Numbered from the stretch's first letter, positions 36,011-47,659 are shown. The stretch is DNA of 64,000 nucleotides from Pachypanchax playfairii (GCA_006937955.1 SSNP01000041.1:215599-279598), one strand, 5' to 3'. The notes: a model not told the origin generated them from the letters alone. A program made the numbers and translations.

Positions 36011-36540
36011 CAGTGACGTGTGGTAAGGTTCATGGCTGATGAGGCCCAGATTCCTTTGGGGTCAGTTAAAGTTGTAAGAACTGAAAAAAATGGGCATATT
36101 ATTCACTATTCAGCTGGCAGCATGAATATTGACTCTCTGTTTTACATCTTGTTAGTATTCAAGTATTACATTCTCTCACACAACATAAACAGACATACAG
36201 GAATATATTTGCCCTAAAAAGATTTTTTTCTTCAGCAAAAAGAGGCTAAAGCTAACGCTAATATTTTATGCTAATGATTAAAATTAAAAATTTAGTTTTC
36301 ATATACTATATAAATATATACTATATTTTTTCCTTAGTCTCATTTCGTTTTTTAAACTGAAAACTCTTTGTGGTCTTACCTTTTAGTTTAGCTAATGTGC
36401 TCTTGACCAACTGCATTTATCTAACCCATTTGGTTAATTAGCAACTTCTCCTCTGTAGAAGGACGGCAGCAACAAATACCTGCTAGCTCGTGTTCGCCCC
36501 CTACAGGTGTGGTAAAGGAGTGTCTGCCTCACCTTTTAAC
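36011..36540 (+). mobile_element. hAT-like element fragment
   Basis: The start CAGTGACGTGTGGTAAGG and the following GGTTCATGGCTGATGAGGC resemble the end of an abundant fish hAT-type repeat as I remember it. The segment ending near CGCCCCCTACAGG and GTCTGCCTCACC looks like the same family's other side. The right terminus and target duplication are not visible. Confidence 0.45.
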
Positions 36541-37469
36541 TCATCTTATCAGCAAGAATAATTATATCACACATTTACCTTAAAGATATTATAAAGACTG
36601 TGAAAAATCATGGTGTATAATTATTATTGAAAACTTCATATTGACGACATGCTAAAAACAGAAATGGGCACAAGCCACACAACCCAGTTTATATGGTAGA
36701 TCAGAGGTGAGGTGAGGGTCGTCACTTCTGCACATCTGGTTTCTGCTCCATATTTAACCTGGAAATGTGCAAATTCAGCATTTTTTACTTCAAAGCATGT
36801 TCAAAATGAGTCAAACAAAAGAAAACACAAATCAGTTAATATTTATTTTATGCAGTTTTTGTTAGTTTTTTATTTGTTATGGTGACATGCCTCCCCTGAC
36901 CACAAGTCTATGAGATGAGGGGTGGATTATGGGATATATAGTCCAAAATAGGCAAAGTAGGTCTTGATGTTTCACAATTTATCAAATTCACATCATCAAC
37001 TGCAAACTTTGTGTTTTCAGCTGTTTGATATATTCATAGCTTATTTATTCATTGTTTAAAATCTGATAGAAATTGGAGCTTTTTTTTGTTCGTTGATCAG
37101 GACTTAGAGCTTTTTGAATATCAGTTGTGAGTCCTTTGGTCTCGAAAATGCAAATTACTGATTTCTGGTAAAAACACTACCAAACAGTCTGAAAAGAGAA
37201 AAACATATTGTGCTTATATTTACATAAAAAAGCTATCAGAGAAAAACGAAAAGGAGCCTAGCTGTTGAAATCTAAATGGTTGCGCATGACATTAAACAAA
37301 GAAGGCGAGAGATGAGCTCAATGAACCGAATATTACACTCACTGTGTTCAAATGGCACAAAAGTTTAGTTTTTTGACAGGGACACTGTTATGTTAGATAT
37401 TTTTAGATACCAATCCAAGTCCAAAACAAGTATCAATTGAAAAATCATAGTGCTGTGATTCTAAAGTTT
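36541..37469. other. Non-coding
   Basis: AT-rich; nothing recognised. Confidence 0.45.
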
Positions 37470-37825
37470 CTAAAAATATATTTTATTCTCAATAGAACAT
37501 AAATTTCAGATGTTAATACTGAGATATGTGAAGCTGTTGTGATGGATGCAGTATGTGGTTTAGCATTGTGTTGCTGAAATATGCAAGACCTTCCCTAAAA
37601 GAGATGTTGTCCAAATGAGAGGAGATGCTACATGTCTATACTTTTTAGCACTGATGTTCCTTTCCAGAAGTGTAAGACCCCCACCCCAGACACTAATGTA
37701 GTCCCCATTCCAGAGATGCAGCTTTTTAACTGTCTGATAGTAACTTACTGAAAGCTGAATGGTTCCTCTCCTCTTAAGTCTGCAGGACACAGTTTTCCAC
37801 AATAAAAAAATATATATTTGAGTCA
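37470..37825 (-). pseudogene. Decayed Tc1/mariner-like transposase relic, part 1
   Basis: The segment GTGATGGATGCAGTATGTGG to CACAGTTTTCCACAA resembles the antisense strand of a widespread fish Tc1/mariner-like transposase gene, from recalled similarity. No intact frame remains beyond ~95 codons on the minus strand. It is separated from its continuation at 38525 by an inserted block. Confidence 0.55.
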
Positions 37826-38524
37826 CTGTCATGTTTTTCGGCTTCATATTTCAGTCATCCTTACCTGTTCTCATGTTCAGAATCTGTACCATGACAGCTT
37901 CTCATAATGCTCATCATTCTCACCTGTTTTCCTGCACTCATGCAGCTCACGTATACCTAACAACATTTATACTCTACTCTGCTACTCTTCAGCAGTAATC
38001 TAGCGTTATTGCTACAGTTCTGTTTGATCTCCAGTGTTTTGATCCTTCCTTCTTCTTGGTGGTTTTGAAGTTCCACCTTCTACATCTAATTATTTTCTGG
38101 ATTTGTGTTCAGTGTTGCCGACCTGTCTACCTGTTCATGTCTTCCCCTCCTCGCCTCACCCTTGCCACAAAGTCTTTGATCTACATCGAGGAAATACTGA
38201 CCTTAGTCTGCCTTTAGAGAACTTCGTGATTAGGACCTGTTGTCTTGATAAAGGAAACCACTTCAAACTCCGGGAAAATCTTTGGACCATTACTCAATAT
38301 GAAAAGAGTCCTGAAAGAGATTATTTACCTGTCCATTTACCTCAGCTGCTCTTGTCCGCTGTCCTCTGGTTTATGAGCAGTTTGCCAAAGTTTGTTTCTG
38401 TTATAGAAACTTTGCTGCTGACAACCTTTAGGTCGATTACAAGTGACCATCTTTGTGAATTTACTATCTTTGTTAACATTTTGAAACTTGGTCCTTTGTG
38501 TCTGGTTTAAAATTTAAGTCTGAT
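37826..38524 (+). mobile_element. ~700 bp insertion of unknown type, possibly retroelement
   Basis: This block interrupts the transposase relic and ends in AAGTCTGATTCTGATA, similar to a LINE 3' tail (TCTGAT repeats). A 135-codon forward ORF (38103-38510) has no recognised domain. Boundaries are approximate, within ~20 bp, and no clear target duplication was established. Confidence 0.35.
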
Positions 38525-39066
38525 TCTGATAAAACATCACAAAAAATTTCAAATTTGGACCAAAACTGACCATAGAACAGTTTACCACTTCACCTCAGAC
38601 CATTTTTAACAATCTTAGGTCCAGAGAAGATGCTGGTGTTTATATTTAACTTCTTCTTTACATGGTGTTTGTGGATCACATGGTGAATTGTGCTGACAGA
38701 TCGTGATATTTAGAAGTATTCTGCACCCTGTGCAGTGAGGTAGAGAAACATGTCTGTTTTTAATGCATCTAATTTTGACCTTTTATTGACATTTTTATAC
38801 ATTTTGTCACAGCTTGGTGAACCTCTGCCCATCTTTATATCTAAGAGTCTCTTCCTTTCAGCCTTTTGTTGCTCCTCTTTGAACTTGCTGCCATCAAATA
38901 AAAAATGGTCTCAAATTTTCTATGAAACAGGAAAATATCTCAGTTTCAACATCTGTTGTTTTTGTACTACTGGGAATAAAATATGGATTTATGAGGTTTG
39001 CACAACACTGCTTTCTGTTTTTTATTTATATTTCTCACAGCATCCAAACTTTTTTAGAACTGGGGA
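38525..39066 (-). pseudogene. Decayed Tc1/mariner-like relic, part 2 with terminal repeat
   Basis: On the minus strand TGGTCAGTTTTGGTCCAAAT aligns with the WSDE catalytic-motif region of the recalled family, with the aspartate lost and stops following. The right terminus CATCCAAACTTTTTTAGAAC with TGGGGATG resembles that family's inverted repeat. It is strongly diverged, so the copy is old and certainly inactive. Confidence 0.55.
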
Positions 39067-41852
39067 TGAATTTTATAACCAGAGTGATTTTGAATGTTTC
39101 CTAGATAAACAGATCAACTTCTTCTTTTCCGCTTTTCTGTTCCCTTCAGGAGTCCCACAGCAAGTCATCTGTCTCCATCTGTCCTCCCTCTTTAGTCACA
39201 CATCACTCCTGACACTGTCCTCCACCTGTTCCAACCTGTTTTCATGTTTCATCCCCTCTTTTCAGACTCTCCATTACTCTGGACTGTTAACTCTACTTGA
39301 CCGTCTTTATTTCGGCTCCCTGTAGTCTCACTGTTCCACTTGTGTCTCTCTCATTCACACACATGGACCCTGTCTTACTGCAGTTAACCTCCACCTCTCC
39401 AGATGTTCCTCCCCCTCCCACTATGTAAAAATATAAACTAAACATTATTATATTTTCACAGAGAAAGACTTTGTTTTTCTTCACTAATTGTAGAGAGTGA
39501 TTGACAACAACATGGTAACGGGGTTTCCACCAGTACAGACTCTCAAAACGCTTCACACTACATTGTCATTCACCCGTTCACACACATGCTCATATATTTG
39601 GTGAAGATAAACGACATAATGTAGCCACAGCTGTCAGAGGGAAAATGAAACATCTAAGCTAACATATCAGATGCTTGTGGTGAAAAAGTAAAGACAATTC
39701 TTACAAATTAATTTGTTTAAAAAATGCCCCTAAAATCTCTGACAATACAGCCCCCTGGATCAGGGTACTCAAACCCTTCCATCATGTTAACGTGGTAATT
39801 CAGTGGGGGGAGGGGGGAGGGGGGGTGCATCCTAAAATAAATGAAATGAATGAATAAAATAAACAATGAACCCGACCACCCAAATAAACTTGATAATCAA
39901 GTCAACACAGTAAAAACAGATACAAATACAACATAAAAAACACATTTTAAATAAAAATACAAACATTTTCTAGTAGAAGATCTTACACCTTGGAGATTAA
40001 TTACAACATGGCTTCATGACAGCAGTTTAATATTTCAGTCACATTTTACTAAAGTAACACCTCTCACTCTGCACCATATTTAGCATTTCCAGTTTTATGT
40101 ATGCACATTGTAGCCTCCCGTAATGTGACTGTGAAAAAGCAGTTTTACACATTGATTCATTTGGAATGTTTTTCCTTTGGAACACTTCCCAAAAAAGGTT
40201 GTGTATCAGTTTATGGTTATTAGACGCATAAAAGACCAAAATAACATACAATGCCATGACATGAAGTAAACATACTAATCAATGCAACTGGGAACTAAAA
40301 TGTTACTCTAACAATGTAAAATGTTTTTGCAGATGTCTGCGAGAGCGTGTGGATCTCAGACTTTCTCACATGCTCCATCAGTGTTGATCCTGTAAATTCA
40401 CTCAAATTTCATCCACTTTGGCAACTTCCCGACTTATTATCATGTCTCATGCACTTTGAAAAAGAGTCAGAATTTCATTCATGCGATGCTGCAGACGCCC
40501 CCGATTGTGGGTAATGTTCCCCAGTCTGAATGCCCCCGACGTCAAACCTGATGTAAAAGCAGCTGTGCAGCCTTTTCTTCATCACCTGCCTCCTCTCCCT
40601 CCTCTCCACCACTTCCACCCACGCTCAGCTTTTGTGGACTCTTGTCCTGATTGAGTGAGCGTGTGTTTGTTAGCCATTTCACTGTGACATTTCACCTTTT
40701 TTTTTTGTTACATTTTCTTTTGCTGTAAATGTGTCGGAGGATGGAAACTTTTTCCTGTTAAAAACCTTTCAGATACAGTCAAAAACTGACCAGGTAGATG
40801 ATAAAACTCACTGCTAAAATGTTGTTTTTTCATCATAAAATGCTCACATTATTTCTTCATTAATGTCAACAATGGATTACTTTTTTATAGCGATCTAATC
40901 TCTACATCTCTATCACTCAGATGGCTTTTGAAACTGCAGCACGCAGGAATTAACTGAACAATTTCTGCACAGCACACTCTCCTCTCATCAGCGGGATTCA
41001 CACTCGACTGTTGCCATGGCTCTGCAAATCTGCCTATGTCTATCCGTCAAGGCCGGAGTGTTTGACAAAGATATTGTCTGGAACGATGATTCACTTTGCA
41101 CTCAATAGTCATCGTTTGTGTGTGTTGCTGCCTTTGACACTGTGTGTGTGAAAGAGATTGCAGAAAGAATATATTTATTTGTCCACTCTATCAAGGGAGA
41201 AAAACATATGAAAGTTTAATCCAGTGTTGCTCTTGACAAGCAGGAGCTTCAATAAAGGAGTATGAGCCAAGGATTTCACCTTTTCAACTGTTCAATAAAA
41301 CTCAATACACTCAAGTCGCTCAATGACGAAATGTTTGAAAACTGCAGCCTTGTCTTCAGCTTGTTTCTCTGGCTTGTTAAGCGAAAGTGTTTTACTTTAT
41401 ATGCAATCAAAAACATCAGAAATCAGTCTGACTTCATGATGTTTTTCAGTTTAACTCTGAGAATTTGAATTGGCAGATATGAAATGTTGCATTTCTTGCC
41501 TTTTGTTCTAAAGGAGGGAACGTAGCTGTTCTTCGCCAGAAGACGCCCACGCAGCCCATGTGTTCATTTTCGCTCCTCTTGTACACAGGATTTGTACACG
41601 CTCTCGCAACGCTTTGACATACTTAAAATTTAAATCCTACAAGGATCCTTGTCAACAGGAGCAGGTAAGAATGAAGGAACAGGCTGTCTTTACTGAGTTG
41701 GAGCTTTTTATTTTGAATGCTTGCCACACTGACCTGTTTGGAATATGAGCAAATGGCTTTGGGTGAAAGGGTCAAGAACGTATCCTCTGTATCCGGTTAG
41801 AAAGTTCATTACGAGTTAAACTTGGACAGATGAGCTGTTTATTTAATACGAG
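39067..41852. other. Non-coding with a G-quadruplex-type run
   Basis: No gene recognised. The G-rich tract at 39805-39825 is described separately. The part 40910-41130 is balanced in composition and low in repeats, a candidate conserved non-coding element. Confidence 0.45.
39805..39825 (+). other. G-quadruplex-capable tract
   Basis: Three runs of six or more G separated by single A (GGGGGGAGGGGGGAGGGG). This can form an intramolecular G4. Confidence 0.7.
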
Positions 41853-41890
41853 CCTGCAAACACCAACTAGATCTGGTTGGTGTTTGCAGG
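41853..41890. repeat. Perfect 15-bp hairpin
   Basis: The arms CCTGCAAACACCAAC and GTTGGTGTTTGCAGG surround the 8-base loop TAGATCTG. It lies just outside the left end of the nested MITE complex. Confidence 0.9.
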
Positions 41891-42295
41891 GCCTTAAAAC
41901 CTGCACAACAAATTCAAAAGTGTTAAATTTCCAGTGCTGGTGTTGTGTGTTAATTTAACACTTGTTTAGTCTATTTAACTCCTGAATTTCTCAAAAGAGT
42001 TGGTGTTCATTTGGGGAGTTAGATTTAAGCAACTCTGTCAAGTCTTAAAGGAACTTAAGGCAGCTTTACAAAATCTGACTCAGTGCTGCCGCGACAGACG
42101 CTGTGGCTAACTGCAGCCACCAGCCAAGCCGGCACGGGAGCGCGCACAGACACTTTACAGACTGTTCGTCTTCACAGCACTGCACCGGGGAGGCTAACAT
42201 ACTTCACGTCAGGTCTCTCCACTCTGTTATTTGATTTGATCTCATCATTTTCATACTGTATCAGGCTCTAAACACGACCTATAATGTTTTCTCAC

Positions 42296-43739
42296 CTGGT
42301 CACAAGGAAATGAGCCATGTCAGCATCCGTTTTCACTCCCAAATGCAGCTGAAGTTCCCTCCATGAACCGAACGCATATCCAATATTTATGCGGGTGCCT
42401 GCCCGGCTTCGGTCATGTTTTTTTTTAGACTCACGAGATGCCGCTGATAAAGTCTTTTTTTTCTTCGTGGTGCCACTTTTTTGGGGGGTGAGAGTGGATG
42501 CAGGTCGTTTGTTGGCTGCAGAAACATCCATAAGTATACCTTCAGTGTTTGAATCCAAGTCCACGGCGGCAGGGGAGGATTAAGGTGTGCAGGGGCCCCT
42601 AGGCTACACTTGTCTGAGGCCCCCCCACACCCTCTGCTCGACCAGTGGGGGCCCCCAGAACACTTTTAACTAGCCAATGGGGGCCCCTGGGCTCAAGCCA
42701 TGTCTAACATGTGCATTAAGCTGGGCCTGCACACAAGGACAGTGAACTACCTGCGTACTAACAAAAAGTGCAGGAGTTCATATGGGTTCTGGTTAAAGAA
42801 CATGCATAAAGTCACTTCAGTCGTTTGTGACGTGGGATGGGGCTTATGTAAACATGTCACTGGTTTTATTTTGAAATTAAAACTGACCCCCATCACAAGA
42901 GGCTCACACCGGTGAGAAGGGTCTAGAGTCCAGCAGCAAGCTACATTCTCAGTCCCCACCCTTTTCAGGCCCACCACTCTAAAGCCTCAAACAAACCACA
43001 ACACACCACATACCCACACAGTAGATATAGAATAAATACACTAACGGCTTGCCATACACGCATTGACGTCTTACCTTGTTTGTAGGACAAAATCAACAAA
43101 AACATCAGAACACAAACCACATTTAGAGGACGTTGATGTTTGTTTTTTCTGTGCGCATGCGTGAACTTCAGACTGGTGGGGCGTAGAAGCGTCGGGGCCT
43201 CTGAGATGCGCGAGCGTGCAGCTGTATCAAGCTCAACGGTTGGTGGGCTGCACCGCGCGCGTCCACCCTGCGCTCGCGCTGTTTCGGAGACGGGGCGGGC
43301 TTTGTTGTGAGAACAGATCGGAGACAGAAGACTCACCAGGAAAAATGGCGATTCGCCGAACATCCTCCTGCCAGACCGACCGGCACCACCGCTGCTGACA
43401 CGTCCCGGTTAGCTTTGGGCCCTGGAGCTGTCGGGTGCCGGTCCGGGTCCAACCCCCACAGCAAGGGAAAGAAATGCTGCCTGCACGGAGAGTCAGCCCG
43501 GCAGCGGCTCGGCCTGTCCCCCGTGCCTGGTCCGGAGACTCCCGCAGGGAGCAATCAGCTACATTTAGCCTAAGAATTAGTCAGCCAATCAGCTACTGCT
43601 TTTTCCTCAATGTTTGTAATGACCAATAGAGGTCAAGGTTAAAGATCTACTGGCCTATGAGGGCCCTTTCCACACGTGGGGCCCCTAGGCTGCAGCCTAG
43701 GATAGCCTGTGTATTAATCCGCGCCGTGACGGCGGCCAT
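42296..43739 (-). pseudogene. First exon of a TTAA-transposon gene, split by a hAT insertion
   Basis: The start codon at 43739-43737 and the first eight coding bases are separated from the rest (42562 down to 42296) by the insertion. The target duplication shows the frame was continuous: 278 exon bases, 92 codons plus two. The product has a Ser/Thr/Lys-rich basic region (TTKKKKTLSAASRESKKK), then GTRINIGYAFGSWRELQ and KTDADMAHFL. It ends at CAG|GTGAGA, a strong donor with the intron from 42295, in phase 2 like the exon at 22452. No stop occurs inside the exon. This makes it the best preserved of the three, although the insertion inactivates it. Downstream exons are absent. Confidence 0.7.
42570..43728. 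mobile_element. hAT-like element inserted in the exon (about 1158 bp)
   Basis: ACGGCGG(C) is duplicated at 42563-42570 and 43729-43736, giving a 7-8 bp duplication depending on how the border C is assigned. The ends CAGGGGAGGATTAA and, inverted, CACGGCGCGGATTAA are imperfect terminal repeats. GGGGCCCCTAGGC blocks follow near both ends. The interior 43140-43560 is rich in CpG and includes CCAAT boxes. No transposase frame is visible. Confidence 0.75.
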
Positions 43740-44713
43740 GTTCTTCCTGTTCAAGAGCTGTCGGCAACGCGCATGCAGCGTCAATTTGCGTCACATCCCT
43801 ACAACTGCGCGGGAAATTCGGACGTCGAACTGCAGCGCATTATGTAGCACACAGCGTTTCCAAGGCAACAGACATATATGCGGATGGCCTCGTTATTTTG
43901 GGTTTTTAATGCTTCATGACCCATTAGCATTGAATAAACTGGAAATGCATGTGTAGTTTTTCACAAATCTTGCCTTAAGTCCCTTTAAACTTAAAATTAA
44001 CTCTGAACAGAGTTGCTCATCAGAGCCAGGCAGGGGGCGGAGCCAATGACCATGTCTGAGTTTTACCCAAAATGCACTTGGAGACTATATCCTCAATTTA
44101 TTTGTAAATTTGCACATCATAAAGCTCTGTGTGAGTGTGAAAATAGAGCAGTCATGCAGCACAACATGTTATTCAATATTTTACACCTTCTACATCCCTG
44201 AAATCAGTCGGTCTTTTAAATCTTTCAGCAACCGTGACTCAAACCTGACTGAGGTAAGCTAATCCAAGCTGCCTGATGTACATCACTATAAATTGTGCTC
44301 AGACTTTGTGCTTCTCTGAGTATAAGTTGTGAAGAGGGTCTTCACCTGCCTCTCTCATCTGCAGTAGAGGCCTGGCCATGTTTCTACCACAATGTGTATC
44401 AGACACTCATATGTAGAAGATCAAAGACAATGTTGTCCATTTCAAAAGTTGTGCGAAACTCTATCTGGAGTTAAACAGGTAACACCTATAGTGCTAACTT
44501 TAAACTCTACGGTCCAGTATTAAACAAATCAACACTGATCAGTGTTTATAAGTGTTAAATTTTAACTACTGACAGAGTTAAAAGAAACTCCAGCTCAGTG
44601 TTAAAACAACACTTTCAAAAGTCTTGTTTTAACACTTTGTGGTGTGGACTCATATAGACTCTGATAGAGTCTATATGAGGTAGAGTTAAATCAACCCTGT
44701 AGAATTTGCTGTG

Positions 44714-46766
44714 TGTAGTGTGTAGGGCTCACCATATAATACAACACCAAGTAATAGTTTGGAACACGCACAAAATTGAATGTTCTGGTGGTTCATCACC
44801 ATGGTAACAGAGTGTTAGGGTCCTGATGTGAACCTGGTGGAAGCTGTAGACACATGTTCATGGTATGGGACACACTCGCGACAATGTGTTTAACAAGGAT
44901 ATAAAGCAGGACTAAGCACCATATAGAGGTCACGACCCCATCATGGTGGAGTTTTGAGTGATCTTAAACTCTTAGTTTCATTCTGATGCAGTCAGAAAGA
45001 GGACTGTCCGTGTGGAGACTACGGTGTGGTGCGATCTGAGGGGTTAGGTGACGTGATTGTTAGAGAAACTCGCTGCCGATGATGAGCAAGATCTTGATGA
45101 AGGAGTGTATCTTGATAAAAACCTATTTAATGAGGAATAAAGTGTAGCAGCTTTACACTGTACCACTAAAGAAGATTTTCCAAATTAGTTGTGATCTATC
45201 CAGATTCTAACAGGTTGTGTGGATGATAGAGAGTGTGGTGTGGAGGGGGGGGGGGTTCCTGTCGGATCACCACGACCTGAAGGACTGAGAATCAATTGAC
45301 ATCAAAGGCAGCTTCATAAAAGGAAATAAAACTGCTACATGTTTGGTTGAACTTCTTGTTTTTCTGAAGTCATGCTCAGAGTTTAATTTGGCATGTCACA
45401 GATTTCTTTGCACTCCATCTGTTCTGGCAGCAACACTGCACACAAACTCCAGCGCTCTTACACTCTTTTACAAACTACTTGAGATGTAATACAGCGATGT
45501 AATAGACTTCTAATAGACTGAGGTGTGTTTACGCAGGGAGGAGTGATTAGTGGGTGAGAACCAGCTGGGTGACTGGCTGATGATGTACAGGTGTAAGTGG
45601 TGAACTGAAGGATAAATAAAGAAAAACAGAAAATGAATAAAGAGCAAAGACCACAAAAAATAAGAACAAAAAAAACAAAACTCCAAAAGCCTGATCTGAT
45701 GTTTCTTTTTAAACAAACTGCAAACTTATTTTTACATCTTAATTAGAGGGATGATATTTTTAAATCAATAAAATATTAATGTTGTCTGAGTTTGTTTCTC
45801 TAAAAGCCAAAGAGGTAAAAAGAATCCACTGAGCTCATGATACCACAAGTTACATTTTCAAAGTTGCAGCTAAAAAAAGACACAAATCTAAACTTCTGGA
45901 TTCCTGTGATGAGACGAGACCAAAGGGGAAAAGTTTGGCTACAATCCACAGCGGCACATAGAATTTTCAGTGTAATTACCCCAAACTATAACTACTAAGC
46001 ACGGTGGTGGATGGTTGATGATTTGAGCTTGTTTTGTTAATCCAAGATCTGAGCATGTAAATGTTTACATGGGATGAGATATTCTTATAGCAATCAAATA
46101 AAAAATTATAATAAAAAGGACATTTTCTGATCATTTTAGTCCTGAAATATCTAAATTGGAGTATTTAATCTCCCTTGTAGTGTGTAAACTTGTCTCAGCT
46201 CCACCTGCATCACTGTCAGGTCCACAGCTTTGCATGAAAGCTGTTTCTCATCAGTTCATTTGTCTTTTCATGTGAAGTGTTTTCAACTGTTTGCTGAGTG
46301 CTTCTGTCCTCACAAGCTATCAACACAGCAAATCTTAATTGTTTCCGTCTTTCCAATTAACTCACTTTTATGCATTTGAACACATTTTTCATCATGGCCA
46401 CTTAAATCCAATTAAAAAGCTGAATTTTGCTGCCTGTGTTTTGGCACATAAGCTTGTTCGCTGAAGCTTGTTTTGCCCGAGGTGGATTTCAAAATCATTG
46501 ATGTGTTTGCTGCAAAAGTGGTTAACAATTACTAAGTTACTGTTTTCCTCCTAATGTCTCAATCCAATCTTTGTGTTTCTGTTTTTTCGATATCTCATGC
46601 ACATTTTTTTTATTTTTAAGTCAGGTCAGCTTCTGTTGTTCAGGTTAACTGTTTTCATCTCAAGGGCTGCACGCTGTGTCAGGATTTGAGGTCAGAGTGT
46701 CACTATGGTGACATGTTCCTGGCTTCTTCTCCTGAAGCAGCTCATGAAGTAAACTGACTGCTTGAT
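44714..46766. other. Non-coding
   Basis: No gene recognised. There is a G11 run at 45245-45255. The segment 46180-46480 contains several homeobox-type TAATTG/AATTAA cores and balanced composition; it is a candidate conserved non-coding element. Confidence 0.45.
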
Positions 46767-46770
46767 TTAA

Positions 46771-47250
46771 AGCAGAACTAAGTAAGTTTTTTCACCTCAA
46801 TAAATGTTTTCTAGAGTCCCTGTGGGGGTAAACAAGGACTTGGCGGGGTGATTCGTGGGTCCCTCCCCTCCCTCCGGGGTCTGTGTCCTGAAAGCAGCAC
46901 TTGCAACTTTCAGTGGATCGGACCCGACTAATCTCGCGAGAACAAACCTGCTTTACGGCACTCACACTCACGTACATAAATACAAGCATGAAGCCCTTGC
47001 CGTTGTTAGCAACGCCACCCTTAGGAGCGCAAAGATGGCAGAACCAAAAAGAACGAAAACACTTTTGACCGACGAGCAGAAAAAAAGGAAACGTGATTGG
47101 GACCGAGAGAGAGCTCAGTCGCGGGTGAACATCGGCAGAGCATTCCCGGAATGGCGAGGTCTGCGGCGGCGGCGGGGGAACGTTACGACAGTGAGCTTTC
47201 ACAGGGGACCAGTAGGGGGAGAGCGAGAGCAAAACTTACTTAGTTCTGCT
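46771..47250 (+). mobile_element. Compact TTAA-target transposon (480 bp)
   Basis: Perfect 20-bp terminal inverted repeats AGCAGAACTAAGTAAGTTTT are flanked by TTAA (46767-46770 and 47251-47254). The perfect ends suggest it is younger than its relatives at 22174 and 42049. It contains a shortened copy of the exon found in those. Confidence 0.9.
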
Positions 47251-47316
47251 TTAATAGGAAATTGTTCAGCCCAAAATTCAGAAGTTACAGTAGAAGGAAC
47301 ACATCCTGGAGTTTGA
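47035..47316 (+). pseudogene. Truncated TTAA-element exon running into flanking DNA
   Basis: The frame from ATG at 47035 begins MAEPKRTKTLLTDEQKKRKR and continues QSRVNIGRAFPEWRGL. Then a GCGGCGGCGG run replaces the expected downstream part. No donor follows; the open frame continues through the right terminal repeat into flanking sequence and stops at 47316. This copy has lost the TDA-x-A-FLL segment and the splice site, so the internal deletion that made the small element removed the exon end. Any encoded peptide would be about 93 residues. Confidence 0.55.
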
Positions 47317-47340
47317 GTATCTTGAACATCAGCAGGATAA

Positions 47341-47655
47341 AGTGAAAAGTGGATGGACGTATTGGAGTTCAATCAGCGGTAACGAGCGACTCCAGTTTGT
47401 TTGTAGTGAAGGAGAAGCTGAGGAGATCCTCACCCTCCATCCTCCAGGAGGAACTCAGAGGGGAGTCCTCATTGAAAGGAGTCAGCAGAAGTGGCTTAGG
47501 GTTAGGACCCTTAATAAATCCTGGACAAGTTCCCTCACTGGGAACTTGTAGAGGAATCATATCTATAGCCAGGGAATGTTCTGGGATGTTTCAGGAAGAA
47601 TGCCACTGGGATGAAGGATGTCAGACCCTGAATAAGCAAAAGATGGATGAATGAA
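47341..47655 (+). mobile_element. LINE 3' fragment with GATGGATG-type tail
   Basis: The stretch CTCATTGAAAGGAGTCAGCAGAAGTGGCTT resembles the coding sequence for the IERSQLRW segment of an abundant fish LINE. The end AAAGATGGATGAATGAATT matches its tail. It contains stops and deletions. The same LINE family, minus strand, is found at 52560. Confidence 0.6.
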
Positions 47656-47659
47656 TTCA

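Larger units (their letters stand above)
42049..43984 (-). mobile_element. TTAA-target transposon interrupted by a hAT-like element
   Basis: TTAA flanks both sides (42045-42048 and 43985-43988). The ends AGGAACTTAAGGCA and, inverted, AGGGACTTAAGGCA differ at one position. Without the inner insertion it would be about 770 bp. It carries a first-exon relic on the minus strand and, upstream of that exon, a CpG-rich promoter-like segment with GCGCATGC (NRF1-like), GCGGGAAA (E2F-like) and GTTTCCAAGGCAAC (X-box-like, 43856-43869). Confidence 0.78.
41905..44713. mobile_element. Outer MITE of a three-level nest
   Basis: Left ACAACAAATTCAAAAG and inverted right ACAGCAAATTCTACAG are imperfect terminal repeats. 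The interior is rich in GTGTTAA/TTAACAC and GAGTTAA/TTAACTC motifs on both sides of the TTAA element. Near the right end are the palindrome AACACTGATCAGTGTT (44530) and a 13-bp stem with 5-base loop (44649-44679). Exact ends and target duplication are uncertain. Confidence 0.55.
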
